A stretch of 64,000 bases of DNA from Streptomyces tendae (GCF_014650435.1 NZ_BMUY01000010.1:62001-126000), one strand, 5' to 3'; numbered from the stretch's first letter, positions 1-8,203 are shown. A program made the numbers and translations. The notes: generated by a model not told the origin, from the letters alone.

Positions 1-336
1 TGGCAGGGTGTCACCGAGGGCGGCGCGGCCGGTGAGTGGCAGGACGCGAACGGCGCGGCACCCGGCCAGTTCCCCGCCGAGGCCGGGGTCCGCGGCTACA
101 GCAACCTGATCTCCAGCTACCCGTCCATGGCCGTCCACCACGACGAGCAGTCGGTGTCCACGTTCGGGTACACCGGTCCGGGCGGCCAGTGGTGGTCCTT
201 CGACGACACCTGGTCGATCGGGAAGAAGACCGACTGGGTCAAGTCCAAGGGCCTGCTGGGCGGTTTCGTCTGGGAGATGTCCGGCGACACCTCGGACGGC
301 CGGCTGATGACCGCACTGGACAACGGACTGAAGTGA
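1..336 (+). CDS. GH18 chitinase, C-terminal fragment (gene enters from the left edge)
   Basis: The frame is open from base 1 to a TGA at 334-336 and gives 111 residues; the start lies outside the window. The tail carries WWSFDDTWSIGKK and then LLGGFVWEMSGD, which matches the end of a glycoside hydrolase family 18 barrel, where the last strand brings a conserved Trp (here in FVWE) under the substrate. A secreted chitinase acting on chitin oligomers is the natural reading. The catalytic DxxDxDxE motif would lie upstream and cannot be checked. A strong hairpin follows the stop. The position resembles chiE of S. coelicolor, but that is from memory only. Confidence 0.85.
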   Translation, partial: WQGVTEGGAAGEWQDANGAAPGQFPAEAGVRGYSNLISSYPSMAVHHDEQSVSTFGYTGPGGQWWSFDDTWSIGKKTDWVKSKGLLGGFVWEMSGDTSDGRLMTALDNGLK

Positions 337-343
337 GGCGCGG

Positions 344-394
344 CGCACCCGGCTCGCCGCCACCCCGCGCGGGGGCGGTGGCGGGCCGGGTGCG
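344..394 (+). terminator. Large GC hairpin after the chitinase gene
   Basis: CGCACCCGGC at 344-353 pairs exactly with GCCGGGTGCG at 385-394, and inside it CCGCCACC (357-364) pairs with GGTGGCGG (377-384). The hairpin starts 8 bases after the chitinase stop. There is no U-run, as is usual for Streptomyces terminators. Confidence 0.7.
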
Positions 395-484
395 GCCGGG
401 CCCCGCGCCCTCCGTGCCAGAATGGACACCCTGCACCCCGCACCGCACATCCCGCACCCGCACGTCGTACCGCCCGAGGTTTCC

Positions 485-1132
485 GTGTCCAAACCCGTCG
501 CCCGTGAGCCGCAGCGCCGCAACGCGCGGTCGAACCGGGCGCGCATCCTGGCCACCGCCCGCCGGGAGCTGGGGCGGAACCCGGACACCACCCTGGAGGA
601 GCTGGCCCGCGCCGCCGGAGTCGTCCGGCGTACGCTCTTCGGCCACTTCCCGGGGCGCGCGGCGCTCCTCGAAGCCCTCGCCGAGGAGGCGTCCGAGGTG
701 CTGCGGGGCGCGATGGCCGAGGCGGCGGGCCCCGACGAGCCGGCCGACCGGGCGCTCGCGCACTTCACGCTGCTGATGTGGCCCGTGGGGGACCGCTACC
801 GCATGCTGCTGGCCCTGGCCCGGCACGACCTGGGCGTGGAGCGGGTGGCCGAGATCCTCGCCCCGGCCCGCGCGGTGGTCACCGCCATCCTGGAGCGCGG
901 CCGCGAGGACGGCGTCTTCCCCGCCCACCTGCCCCCCGCCGTGCTGAGCGCCGGTCTCGAGGCGATGGTCGTCGCACTCCTGGAGCAGGTCAACACCGGC
1001 GCCCTGGAGGACGACGGCACCCGGGCCGCCGTCGCCATCCTGATCGCGGCCGGGGTGCCGGAGCGGCACGCGCGGACCGTGGTCGAGAGCGTGGGTCCGG
1101 CGATGCTCGCCCGGCCCCTCCCGGCCGAGTAG
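485..1132 (+). CDS. TetR-family transcriptional regulator
   Basis: A 215-residue protein if started at the GTG at 485, which has GAGG 7 bases upstream; an ATG at 422 in the same frame would add 21 Pro/His-rich residues and has no clear ribosome site. The N-terminal part is a TetR helix-turn-helix: NRARILATARRELG, then TTLEELARAAGVVRRTLFGHF, then the usual RAALLEAL helix. The ligand-binding half is variable. The gene is followed by its own terminator and a co-oriented MFS exporter, so local control of that exporter is the likely job; the perfect inverted repeat at 1178-1195 is a candidate operator. Ligand unknown. Confidence 0.85.
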   Translation: MSKPVAREPQRRNARSNRARILATARRELGRNPDTTLEELARAAGVVRRTLFGHFPGRAALLEALAEEASEVLRGAMAEAAGPDEPADRALAHFTLLMWPVGDRYRMLLALARHDLGVERVAEILAPARAVVTAILERGREDGVFPAHLPPAVLSAGLEAMVVALLEQVNTGALEDDGTRAAVAILIAAGVPERHARTVVESVGPAMLARPLPAE

Positions 1133-1149
1133 GCCACCCCCCTTTCAAC

Positions 1150-1180
1150 AGGCGCCCCCGGCCGGTGGGCGCCTTATTTG
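1150..1180 (+). terminator. Intrinsic terminator between tetR-type gene and MFS gene
   Basis: AGGCGCCC (1150-1157) and GGGCGCCT (1167-1174) form an 8-bp stem with a 9-base loop, followed by TATTT. This suggests the exporter has its own promoter in the A+T-richer stretch that follows. Confidence 0.7.
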
Positions 1181-1195
1181 CACGCCCGTGTGCAA
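1178..1195. promoter_or_regulatory. Inverted repeat TTGCAC-N6-GTGCAA, candidate TetR operator
   Basis: A perfect 6+6 inverted repeat sits 71 bases before the MFS start, in a stretch (1176-1250) clearly richer in A+T than its surroundings. Size and position fit a TetR-family operator controlling the exporter. This is inference from symmetry and placement only. Confidence 0.4.
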
Positions 1196-1266
1196 CAAAC
1201 TATTCTGCTCTTGTCTGCTCATCTATGGGCAATTAACTTGTCCTCGTTTGTCATCCGGGAGCCCTC

Positions 1267-2871
1267 ATGCCCCTGCTCGCCACCACCCCCGTCGAGAAGA
1301 TGCCCGGGCCCTACGCCCGGCGCTGGTGGGCTCTCCTGGTGCTCTGCCTGAGCCTGCTGATCGTCGTCATGGCCAACACGTCCCTGATCGTGGCCGCCCC
1401 GGACATGACCACCGACCTGGGCCTGAGCAGCAGCGACCTGCAGTGGGTCATCGACGGCTACACCGTCCCGTACGCCGCGCTGATGCTGGTGCTCGGTGCG
1501 ATCGGCGACAAGTACAGCCGTCGCGGCGCCCTGGTCACCGGTCTGGTGATCTTCGCGGGCGGTTCGGTGATGGGCAGCCTGGTGCACGAGACGGGGCTGG
1601 TCATCGCGGCCCGGGCGGTCATGGGCGTCGGTGCCGCCGTCGTCATGCCGGCCACGCTGTCCCTGCTGGTCGCGGTCTTCCCGAAGGGGGAGCGGGCCCG
1701 CGCCATCACGGCCTGGACCGCCACCTCGGGACTGGCCATAGCGGTCGGGCCGCTGGTCGCCGGGTGGCTCCTGGAGGACCACGCCTGGGGCTCGACCTTC
1801 CTGGTCAACGTCCCCGTCGCGGTCCTCGCCGTCGTCGGCGCGCTGGTCCTCGTACCGCCGTCCAAGGCGGCCGGCACGGGCCGCATCGACTACGTCGGCG
1901 GCCTGCTCTCCATCGTCTCCGTGGGCAGCCTGGTCTACGCGACCATCGAGGGCCCGCACTTCGGCTGGGGCGCCGGTCCCGTCACCGCGGCCGTCGTCGC
2001 CGCCGTCGGCCTGATCGGCTTCGTGGCCTGGGAGCTGCGCCACCCGCACCCCATGCTGGACGTGCGGCGCTTCCTGCTGCGGCCCTTCAGCGGCTCCATG
2101 CTGGCGGTGCTGTTCTTCTTCTTCGGCACCTACGGCGCCATCTACTACGCCACGCAGTTCCTGCAGTTCGTGCTCGGCTTCGGCGCGCTGGAGACCGGCG
2201 TACGGCTGCTGCCGCTGGCCGGGGCCGTGTTCGTCGGCGCCGCGGTGACCGGGCGGCTGACCCCGAAGCTCGGCGTGCGGGCCATGGTCGGCTCCGGCAT
2301 GGCGATCGGCACCGTCGGCGTCTTCCTGCTCGTCCTGATCGACCAGGGCTCCACCTACGCCGACTTCCTCGCCCCGATGCTGCTGCTCGGCCTCGCCATC
2401 GGCCTCAGCGTCTCCCCGGCCACCGACACCATCATGGGGTCCTTCCCGGAGAGCGAACTGGGCGTCGGCGGCGGCGCCAACGACACCGCGCTGGAACTCG
2501 GCGGCTCGCTGGGCATCGCCGTCCTGGGCTCCCTGCTCGGCACCGCCTACCGGGACGAACTGGCCGGCCTGGTGGGCGACCGGCTGCCGGCCACCGCGCT
2601 GGACACCGCCCAGGACTCGGTGGGCGGCGGACTGGCCGTCGCCGAGCGGCTCGCCACCAACCCGGCCGCCGGGCCCGAGCAGGCGCAGGCGCTCGCCGAC
2701 GCCGTGAACAAGGCATTCGCCCACGGCGTCTCCACCACCAGCCTCGTCGGCGGCATCATCATGGCGGCCGGCACCCTGATCGTCCTCGCCGTCCTGCCCG
2801 GCCGCCGCGCTCGCGCCGCCCAGCAGGCGGAGGAAGCCCGGGAACCGGAGTACAGCGGCTCGGCGAGCTGA
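1267..2871 (+). CDS. MFS drug/proton antiporter, DHA2 (EmrB/QacA) type
   Basis: The 534-residue protein has about 14 hydrophobic segments, the size and count expected of the DHA2 branch. Family marks include LQWVIDGYTVPYAALMLVLG near the first loop, GDKYSRRGALVTG (motif A-like loop) and GERARAITAWTATSGLAIAVGPLVAG (motif C region). The ATG has GGGAG about 5 bases upstream. It probably exports a toxic hydrophobic compound in exchange for protons at the cytoplasmic membrane, under control of the TetR gene upstream. The substrate cannot be read from the sequence. It ends 16 bases before the convergent cbiO stop. Confidence 0.92.
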   Translation: MPLLATTPVEKMPGPYARRWWALLVLCLSLLIVVMANTSLIVAAPDMTTDLGLSSSDLQWVIDGYTVPYAALMLVLGAIGDKYSRRGALVTGLVIFAGGSVMGSLVHETGLVIAARAVMGVGAAVVMPATLSLLVAVFPKGERARAITAWTATSGLAIAVGPLVAGWLLEDHAWGSTFLVNVPVAVLAVVGALVLVPPSKAAGTGRIDYVGGLLSIVSVGSLVYATIEGPHFGWGAGPVTAAVVAAVGLIGFVAWELRHPHPMLDVRRFLLRPFSGSMLAVLFFFFGTYGAIYYATQFLQFVLGFGALETGVRLLPLAGAVFVGAAVTGRLTPKLGVRAMVGSGMAIGTVGVFLLVLIDQGSTYADFLAPMLLLGLAIGLSVSPATDTIMGSFPESELGVGGGANDTALELGGSLGIAVLGSLLGTAYRDELAGLVGDRLPATALDTAQDSVGGGLAVAERLATNPAAGPEQAQALADAVNKAFAHGVSTTSLVGGIIMAAGTLIVLAVLPGRRARAAQQAEEAREPEYSGSAS

Positions 2872-2887
2872 CCCCGGACAGCGCCCG

Positions 2888-3742
2888 TCACTCGGCCAGC
2901 GCCGCCAGCTCCTCCGCCGTACGCGGGCCCGTCGCCGAGTCCGCCAACAGCCCCCGCGCCCGCAGCAGTCCGGTCGCCGCGACGCCCCAGGGCAGCCGCA
3001 GCCCGGCCCGCCGCAGCAGGTCGGTGCGGGCCAGCGTCGCGGCGGTCGGGCCGGTGCGCACCCCCTCCGGGGTGAGCAGCGCGGCGTCGTCGGACCAGCG
3101 CAGGGCGAGGTCGACGTCGTGGGTGGCCATCACCACGGTGGTGCCGCCCGCGCGCAGCCCGTCCAGGGTGGCCAGCAGCCGCTCCTGTCCGTCCGGGTCG
3201 AGCCCCGCGGTCGGCTCGTCGAGGATCAGGACCCGGGGCCGCATCGCGACCGCCCCGGCGATCGCGGTCCGCTTGCGCTGCCCGTACGACAGCAGGTGCG
3301 TGGGCCGCTCGGCCAGTCCCGCGATGTCCAGCGCGGCGAGCGCCTCCCCGACCCGGGAGCGCACCTCCGCGTCGGGCAGCCCCAGGTTCAGCGGACCGAA
3401 GGACACGTCCTGGCCGACCGAGGCCGCGAAGAGCTGGTCGTCCGGGTCCTGCACCACCAGCTGCACCGTGGTCCGCAATCGGGTCAGACCCCTGCGGTCG
3501 TAGGTCACCGGCTCACCGCCGAGCGCCAACGCCCCCGTACGCGGCCTCAGTCCGCCGCTGAGCAGCCGCATCAGCGTGGTCTTGCCACTGCCGTTGCGGC
3601 CGAGCAGCGCCAGCGCACGTCCCTCGCGCACCGCGAAGTCCAGGCCCGTCAGCACGTCCGGACCCTCCTCGTACGCGAACGACGCGCCCCGCAGGGCGAC
3701 CAGGGCCGGGGCCGGTTCAGAGGGTTGCGCCGGTCCGCTCAC
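2888..3742 (-). CDS. cbiO: Cobalt ECF/ABC transporter ATPase CbiO
   Basis: A 284-residue ABC ATPase started at the GTG at 3742, which overlaps the cbiQ stop as GTGA. Walker A is LLGRNGSGKTTLMRLLSG, the Q-loop VVQDPDDQLF is typical of ECF/Co-Ni ATPases, the signature is LLSYGQRKRTAIAGA and Walker B is VLILDEPTAGLDPDG, followed by the H-loop MATHDVD. It powers cobalt uptake with CbiM, CbiN and CbiQ. It is the last gene of a four-gene operon with no room between genes, so stoichiometric translation by coupling is likely. AAGGA lies upstream of the start. Confidence 0.95.
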   Translation of the reverse strand: MSGPAQPSEPAPALVALRGASFAYEEGPDVLTGLDFAVREGRALALLGRNGSGKTTLMRLLSGGLRPRTGALALGGEPVTYDRRGLTRLRTTVQLVVQDPDDQLFAASVGQDVSFGPLNLGLPDAEVRSRVGEALAALDIAGLAERPTHLLSYGQRKRTAIAGAVAMRPRVLILDEPTAGLDPDGQERLLATLDGLRAGGTTVVMATHDVDLALRWSDDAALLTPEGVRTGPTAATLARTDLLRRAGLRLPWGVAATGLLRARGLLADSATGPRTAEELAALAE

Positions 3743-4488
3743 GACAGGGGTCCTTCCAGTACGAGGGTGAGGGCGGCCAGTGCCGCGAGGAGCACGACGC
3801 TCGCCGCCGTGAACGGCGCCGACACGCGGGCCTCGGGCACCAGCACGCGCAGGGTGCCGTCGTAACCGCGCCCGGCGAGCCCCGACTGCAGCCGCGCCGC
3901 CCGGTCGAAGGCCCGCACGAACGCGGTGGCTCCGAGCCCGCCGAGCGAACGCCAGGTCGCCGCCCGGGTGGTGTGGCCGAGCCGCGCCGCCTGCGCCTGC
4001 CGGATCCGGCGCACCGAGTCCAGCAGCAGGAAACTCATCCGGTACGTCACCAGCGCCACGTCCACGACCGGCGCGGGCACCCCGGCCCGCACCAGGCGCG
4101 GCAACAGGTCCGACATCGGCGTGGTGAACGCGAACAGCAGGACCCCCAGCGAGGCCGCCGAGGTGCGCAGCAGCAGCCCACCCGCGTGCACCGCACCGCC
4201 GTCGGCCGCCGTCAGGAACCCGTCCGGGCCCCCGACCTGCACCAGCAGCGGCAGCGCACCCGTCACGCAGAAGCCCAGCGGCACCCGGTACGCCCGCCAC
4301 AGCCGGCGCGCGGGCACGCCCGCCGGGCCGAGCAGCACCGTCAGCGCCGTCACCAGTACCAGCGCCGCGCCCGGCCAGGGCGGCAGCGAGATCGCGAGCA
4401 CGGTCAGGCCGAGACCGAGCACGGCCTTGTCCACGGGATGGCGGCGGCGCCAGCGACTGCTGTGCGCCGCCGCGTCGATCGGCAGCAC
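3739..4488 (-). CDS. cbiQ: Cobalt ECF transporter T component CbiQ
   Basis: A 249-residue membrane protein with a hydrophobic N-terminal half and the cytoplasmic arginine-rich motifs expected of energy-coupling T components (ARLGHTTRAATWRSLGG and the later RLQSGLAGRGYDG, which contact the ATPase). The GTG at 4488 begins directly after the cbiN TGA, with AAGGGG upstream inside cbiN. It links CbiO to the CbiMN cobalt-binding module. Confidence 0.93.
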   Translation of the reverse strand: MLPIDAAAHSSRWRRRHPVDKAVLGLGLTVLAISLPPWPGAALVLVTALTVLLGPAGVPARRLWRAYRVPLGFCVTGALPLLVQVGGPDGFLTAADGGAVHAGGLLLRTSAASLGVLLFAFTTPMSDLLPRLVRAGVPAPVVDVALVTYRMSFLLLDSVRRIRQAQAARLGHTTRAATWRSLGGLGATAFVRAFDRAARLQSGLAGRGYDGTLRVLVPEARVSAPFTAASVVLLAALAALTLVLEGPLS

Positions 4489-4845
4489 TCAGTCCCCTTC
4501 GGGGGTGTCCCGCGGTGCCGCCGCGGCCTCGGCGGCCGCCACCGCCCGCTGTTCACCCTGCCGCCGGCCCCGGCGCAGCCCGAAGTAGTACGCCAGCACG
4601 CCCGCGCCGAGCGCGGCCTGCAGCGCGAACAGCGCCGACTCGATCTCCCCGGAGGGGGGTTCGTACAGCGGGGAGAACCACGGTTCGTAGTCCGGTTCGA
4701 TCTCGGTGATCGCCGTCTCGGCCTCCGCGTCGGCCCCGGCGAACGGCTCCTCCTTGTGGTCGCCGAGCCCCAGCACCAGCGGCAGCACCGCCAGCGCGGC
4801 CACGGCGAGCAGCAGCAGGGCGTTGATCCTCGCGTTGCGGCTCAT
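4489..4845 (-). CDS. cbiN: Cobalt transport accessory protein CbiN
   Basis: 118 residues from the ATG at 4845, which overlaps the cbiM stop as ATGA. There are two membrane segments (about residues 8-27 and 70-88) with a short acidic external loop that includes the family-typical stretch EPWFSPLYEPPSGEIESALFA. The C-terminal tail is basic and then Ala/Glu-rich. CbiN is the small partner that loads or gates CbiM; its length and topology match the family. Confidence 0.92.
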   Translation of the reverse strand: MSRNARINALLLLAVAALAVLPLVLGLGDHKEEPFAGADAEAETAITEIEPDYEPWFSPLYEPPSGEIESALFALQAALGAGVLAYYFGLRRGRRQGEQRAVAAAEAAAAPRDTPEGD

Positions 4846-5540
4846 CGGGCCACCGCCTCCTGCTTCCGCTCGCCGGACCGGGTCAGCAGCACTCCGAGCC
4901 GGGTCAGTTCGCCCTTGCTGGACTGCACGAGGAGCCGCATCACGATCACCGTGAGCAGGCCCTCGCTCACCGCGAGGGGGATCTGGGTCACGGCGAAGAT
5001 GGACCCGAACTTGCCGAGCGCGCCCAGGAATCCGCTGCTCGGGTCGGGGAAGGCCAATGCCAGCTGCACGCTGGTCACGCAGTAGGTGGACAGGTCGGCG
5101 ACGAACGCGCCGAAGAACACGGTGACCATCAACGGCACGTCCCAGCGGCGCAGCAGCCGGTAGACGCCGTACCCGGCCCAGGGACCGACGATCGCCATCG
5201 AGAAGACGTTGGCGCCGAGCGTGGTCAGCCCGCCGTGGGCGAGCAGCAGCGCCTGGAAGAGCAGGGTGATGGTGCCCAGGACCGCCATGATCGGCGGCCG
5301 GAACAGGATCGCGCCCAGACCGGTGCCGGTCGGGTGCGAGCAACTCCCGGTGACGGACGGCAGCTTCAGGGCCGACAGGACGAACGTGAAGGCCCCGGAG
5401 GCGCCGAGGAGCAACGTGCTCTCCGGGTGCTCCCTGACCTCACGGGTGAGTGACCGGACTCCGTGGACGACGAACGGCGCGGACGCGACACCCCAGGCGA
5501 TCGCGTGCGCCGGTGGCAGAAAGCCCTCGGCTATGTGCAT
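4842..5540 (-). CDS. cbiM: Cobalt-binding membrane subunit CbiM
   Basis: 232 residues from the ATG at 5540. The N-terminus MHIAEGFLPPAHAIAWG is the family hallmark: the N-terminal amine and His2 bind the metal, so the start must be exact and longer in-frame starts can be discarded. Further family marks are LPSVTGSCSHPTGTGLG (second metal-binding His) and a run of six or so membrane helices. As first gene of cbiMNQO it follows a cobalamin riboswitch, so the operon should shut down when B12 is plentiful. The Shine-Dalgarno GGAGAGGG lies 11-18 bases upstream. Confidence 0.95.
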   Translation of the reverse strand: MHIAEGFLPPAHAIAWGVASAPFVVHGVRSLTREVREHPESTLLLGASGAFTFVLSALKLPSVTGSCSHPTGTGLGAILFRPPIMAVLGTITLLFQALLLAHGGLTTLGANVFSMAIVGPWAGYGVYRLLRRWDVPLMVTVFFGAFVADLSTYCVTSVQLALAFPDPSSGFLGALGKFGSIFAVTQIPLAVSEGLLTVIVMRLLVQSSKGELTRLGVLLTRSGERKQEAVAR

Positions 5541-5585
5541 GACTCGGCAGACCCTCTCCAGCACCTCGTGGATGGACGACGCGCC

Positions 5586-5935
5586 TTGGCCGGTCTCCTG
5601 GCTTACGGGTACCACCGCCCGTGCTCCGCCTTCCCGGACCGCAAGCGATCCAGTGGCTGCCCGTTGGAGCCTGTCGTCACATTCCCGCCTGCTCGGCGAC
5701 GCCATGCACGCACTCTCGCCGCACCGGGCGCCGACCACGTACAACCAGTACGCGGGTCGACGCCCGGCACGCCGAGGGCACGCACCTGACGCCGCCGAGC
5801 CCGCCCTTCGGGCGGACGACGGGAATGTGACGACAGGCCCCAGGGCCGGAGCCGGACTTCCCGATTCACAGTGGCGAGGGCCGCACCGGCATCACACCGG
5901 TTTCCCGTTCACCAAGGCGTGGCGACAGTAGTGCT
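5586..5935 (-). promoter_or_regulatory. Cobalamin (B12) riboswitch with an enlarged variable arm
   Basis: Read on the minus strand, the 5' half has GGGAAACCGGTGTGATGCCG, then GCGGCCCTCGCCACTGTGA (about 5865-5910), which is the conserved core leading to the ACTGTGA junction. The 3' half has GCCACTGG, TCCGGGAAGGC and the B12 box AAGCCAGGAGACCGGCC (about 5588-5604). The core therefore matches a standard cobalamin riboswitch, but it spans roughly 350 rather than about 200 bases because of an insertion between the ACTGTGA and GCCACTGG blocks. It sits 46 bases before cbiM and probably acts by occluding the ribosome site. Confidence 0.93.
5670..5837. repeat. 18-bp perfect inverted repeat closing a 132-base loop inside the riboswitch
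   Basis: CCTGTCGTCACATTCCCG at 5670-5687 is the exact reverse complement of 5820-5837. In the transcript this is a long helix in the variable region of the cobalamin riboswitch, capped by 132 bases that hold a further CCGCCC-TTC-GGGCGG hairpin (about 5801-5815). The stem preserves the aptamer fold while adding the extra arm. Confidence 0.85.
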
Positions 5936-5996
5936 CCCAACCGGCCGGGCACAAGCAGGCATGGAGCCCCGTCCGGGCGGGCGGGCGGCACCTCCG

Positions 5997-6560
5997 TCAG
6001 CGCGAGCGGCCCCGCTGGGGCCCCCGGACCACCCGGTCGCGCATCCGGGTGGTCAGCGCGGTGGCGGCGGCCGTGAGGAAGACGAAGCTGTACGTGATCT
6101 GCAGCACGGTCACGACCCGCGCGGCCTGGCCCCTCGGGGTGATGTCCCCGTACCCGACGGTGGCGAGCGTCACCACGGTGAAGTACAGCGCGTCGATGCG
6201 GGTGTGCAACCCGCTGAACTCGCCCGGCGACTTGGCCAGGGCGTAGTACGCCGCCGAGAAGACGTGCACGGACAGGACGATCAGCAGGGAGATGACCACG
6301 CCGGGGCGGCTGTCCGGACGGTCGAGGAGGACGTGCCGGATCTGCCGCAGCAGCAGCACCGCCACCACGGTCAGCAGCAGGGCGAACAGCACCCAGCTCA
6401 GCACCGGCCGCTGCGGCCCCAGGTGGTCGAGGGGGAGCAGGAAGTACGCCACGACCACGGCGGCCGCGATCCCCGCCCGTACGGCCCAGGGCCGGACGGC
6501 GGCCCAGCCGGTACCGGGACGCGGGCGAGGACGCGGGTGTGCGGTCCGGCGGTCCCTCAC
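5997..6560 (-). CDS. Two-pore-helix type potassium channel (ion_trans_2)
   Basis: 187 residues from the GTG at 6560, whose GTGA overlaps the stop of the ClC gene; GGGAG lies 6 bases upstream. The selectivity filter is intact in LYFTVVTLATVGYGDITP, flanked by a helix before it (about residues 92-115) and one after it (VVTVLQITYSFVFLTAAATAL). Two more hydrophobic segments precede these, so the layout is four membrane segments with one pore loop. No RCK or cyclic-nucleotide domain is present. Co-translation with a ClC protein suggests balanced K+ and Cl- movement. Confidence 0.9.
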   Translation of the reverse strand: MRDRRTAHPRPRPRPGTGWAAVRPWAVRAGIAAAVVVAYFLLPLDHLGPQRPVLSWVLFALLLTVVAVLLLRQIRHVLLDRPDSRPGVVISLLIVLSVHVFSAAYYALAKSPGEFSGLHTRIDALYFTVVTLATVGYGDITPRGQAARVVTVLQITYSFVFLTAAATALTTRMRDRVVRGPQRGRSR

Positions 6561-7915
6561 CGTGCCGCTCCCGCCGTCGGCGACCCGCCCGGCGACCCGC
6601 CCGCCTCCGGCGGGGTCCGGCGCACCAGTTGGACCACGATGAACGAGACCACCGACGCCATCACGATCAGCGGCATCTGGTCGTGGGCGTCCCGGCCCAT
6701 CAGCAGCACCGCCAGGACCGCGCTGGCCAGCGGCAGCCCCGTCACCGCGGCCGCCGCGGCGGCGATGCCGAGGGCCAGCGCCGGGGTCGCGCCGAAGCCG
6801 GGCAGCCCGGAGCAGGCCAGGGCCGTCGCCGCGCCCAGCAGGACGGCCGGGAAGATCGGGCCGCCGCGCAGCGCGCCCAGCGCGATGCCCCAGGCCAGCC
6901 CCTTGCACGCGACCAACGCGACCAGGGCCCCCACGGACCAGGCGTGCGGGTGCGCGGCGAGCTGGGCCAGTGCGGCCTGGCCGGACAGCGCCGCCTCAGC
7001 CGGGGAACGGCCGGTGATCAGCGCGTACGCGGCGACACAGACGCCGACCGCGGTGGCGCAGGCGACGGTGCGGGCGGCCGTGTGGCGCCGGGTCCAGGTG
7101 ACGGTGCGGCGGCCCAGCTCGCGGGCCAGCGTGACCAGTACGGCGATCAGGGCGGCGGTGGGCAGCCCCCACAGGAAGTCGCCCGCGTCCGGATTGGCCT
7201 GGGGCGGCAGGTGGGGCAGGCTCAGCGCGCCGATCTCCAGCCCCGTCCACTGCCCGAAGCCGGTGAAGACCAGGGCGCCGGCCGCGCTGGCCAGCAGACA
7301 GGGCAGCAGCAGGGCGACCAGCTGGGTGCCGGCCAGCCCAGCCCCCTCGATGAGCAGGACCGCCGCCGCGATCGGGCCGCCGAGGATGGTGGAGATCGCG
7401 GCGGTGGAACCGGCCGTGGCCAGGATCGCGCTCGCCCGCCGGTCACCGCCCGCGCCCGCCCGCCGCACCGCCAGCAGGGCCAGCCCGCTGCCGACGGCCA
7501 TGAGCGGGGCCTCGGGCCCCAGCACCACGCCGAGCGGCAGCGTGGCCAGCGCGGCCAGCACCGCCCCGGGCAGCGCCCGGGGGCCCACGGGCGCGCCGCC
7601 CAGGCCGTTCACGGGCAGATGGCCGCCGCCGCCCGGCATCCGCGTCACGATCGGCGCCAGGATCAGTCCGGCGAGGACCAGCGCGGGCAGCGGCCACCAC
7701 CAGGGCGGGGTGTCGTATCCGGCCGCCTCGGGCAGCGAGGTCCACACCCAGTGCTGCAACTCGTGCTGGAGTCCGACGAAGAAGAAGCAGGCCAGCGCGA
7801 TGGGCACCCCGAGCAGCACGCACAGCAGCAACAGCCGCCGGTAGCCGGGACTGAGCAGGGTCTGCCGCAGCGACTGCTCGGCCCGGCCCGGGGCCGCGTT
7901 CGCCGGCGCGGTCAC
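6557..7915 (-). CDS. ClC-family chloride channel/transporter-like protein
   Basis: 452 residues from the GTG at 7915. ClC signatures are present in altered form: GGGGHLPVNGLGG for the GSGIP region, VVLGPEAPLMAVGSGLALL for GxEGP with the gating Glu kept, and LRGGPIFPAVLLGAA for GxFxP. About ten or more hydrophobic helices follow; no CBS domains. Start choice: the GTG at 7915 overlaps the stop of a 16-codon upstream frame that owns the only good ribosome site. A GTG at 7936 would add seven residues. The next gene is a K+ channel, translated by stop/start overlap. Confidence 0.85.
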   Translation of the reverse strand: MTAPANAAPGRAEQSLRQTLLSPGYRRLLLLCVLLGVPIALACFFFVGLQHELQHWVWTSLPEAAGYDTPPWWWPLPALVLAGLILAPIVTRMPGGGGHLPVNGLGGAPVGPRALPGAVLAALATLPLGVVLGPEAPLMAVGSGLALLAVRRAGAGGDRRASAILATAGSTAAISTILGGPIAAAVLLIEGAGLAGTQLVALLLPCLLASAAGALVFTGFGQWTGLEIGALSLPHLPPQANPDAGDFLWGLPTAALIAVLVTLARELGRRTVTWTRRHTAARTVACATAVGVCVAAYALITGRSPAEAALSGQAALAQLAAHPHAWSVGALVALVACKGLAWGIALGALRGGPIFPAVLLGAATALACSGLPGFGATPALALGIAAAAAAVTGLPLASAVLAVLLMGRDAHDQMPLIVMASVVSFIVVQLVRRTPPEAGGSPGGSPTAGAAR

Positions 7916-7962
7916 CGAACCCGCCCGCGCGGGCACCGCCGGGGCAGCGGCCGACTCGTCAC
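7912..7962 (-). CDS. Putative 16-codon leader frame coupled to the ClC gene
   Basis: GTG at 7962 has GAAGGAGGG just upstream, the best ribosome site in the region. The frame runs 16 codons and its TGA (7914-7912) overlaps the GTG at 7915 as GTGA. Its peptide is short, Arg/Pro-rich and unlike any family I know, so its likely role is translational coupling. The other possibility is a frameshift joining it to the ClC gene. Confidence 0.35.
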   Translation of the reverse strand: MTSRPLPRRCPRGRVR

Positions 7963-8203
7963 ACGCCCTCCTTCGTCCGCCCCCTCGGTCCCACGGCCCG
8001 CCGGTCTCCGGCAGCCGCGGATGCCGTTCAGTTAACGCGAGGCCCCGGCCGTCCGCATGCGCACGCCCGGGACGTGATTCACCCGTACGGCGGACCCGCG
8101 TGGCCGGGTGGCGCGGGCGCCCGCAGGCTCGAAACGACCTGTCCGCGCCGTCGGCGCCGGCGGGCAGCTGCCCCGTACGGGGGACACAGAAAGGACTCCG
8201 CTC

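Noticed and set aside
2888..4300. A single 470-residue CbiQ-CbiO fusion suggested by an unbroken minus-strand frame
   Set aside because: The upstream part is a wrong-frame reading of cbiQ; the GTG at 3742 with its ribosome site and GTGA overlap gives a normal CbiO.
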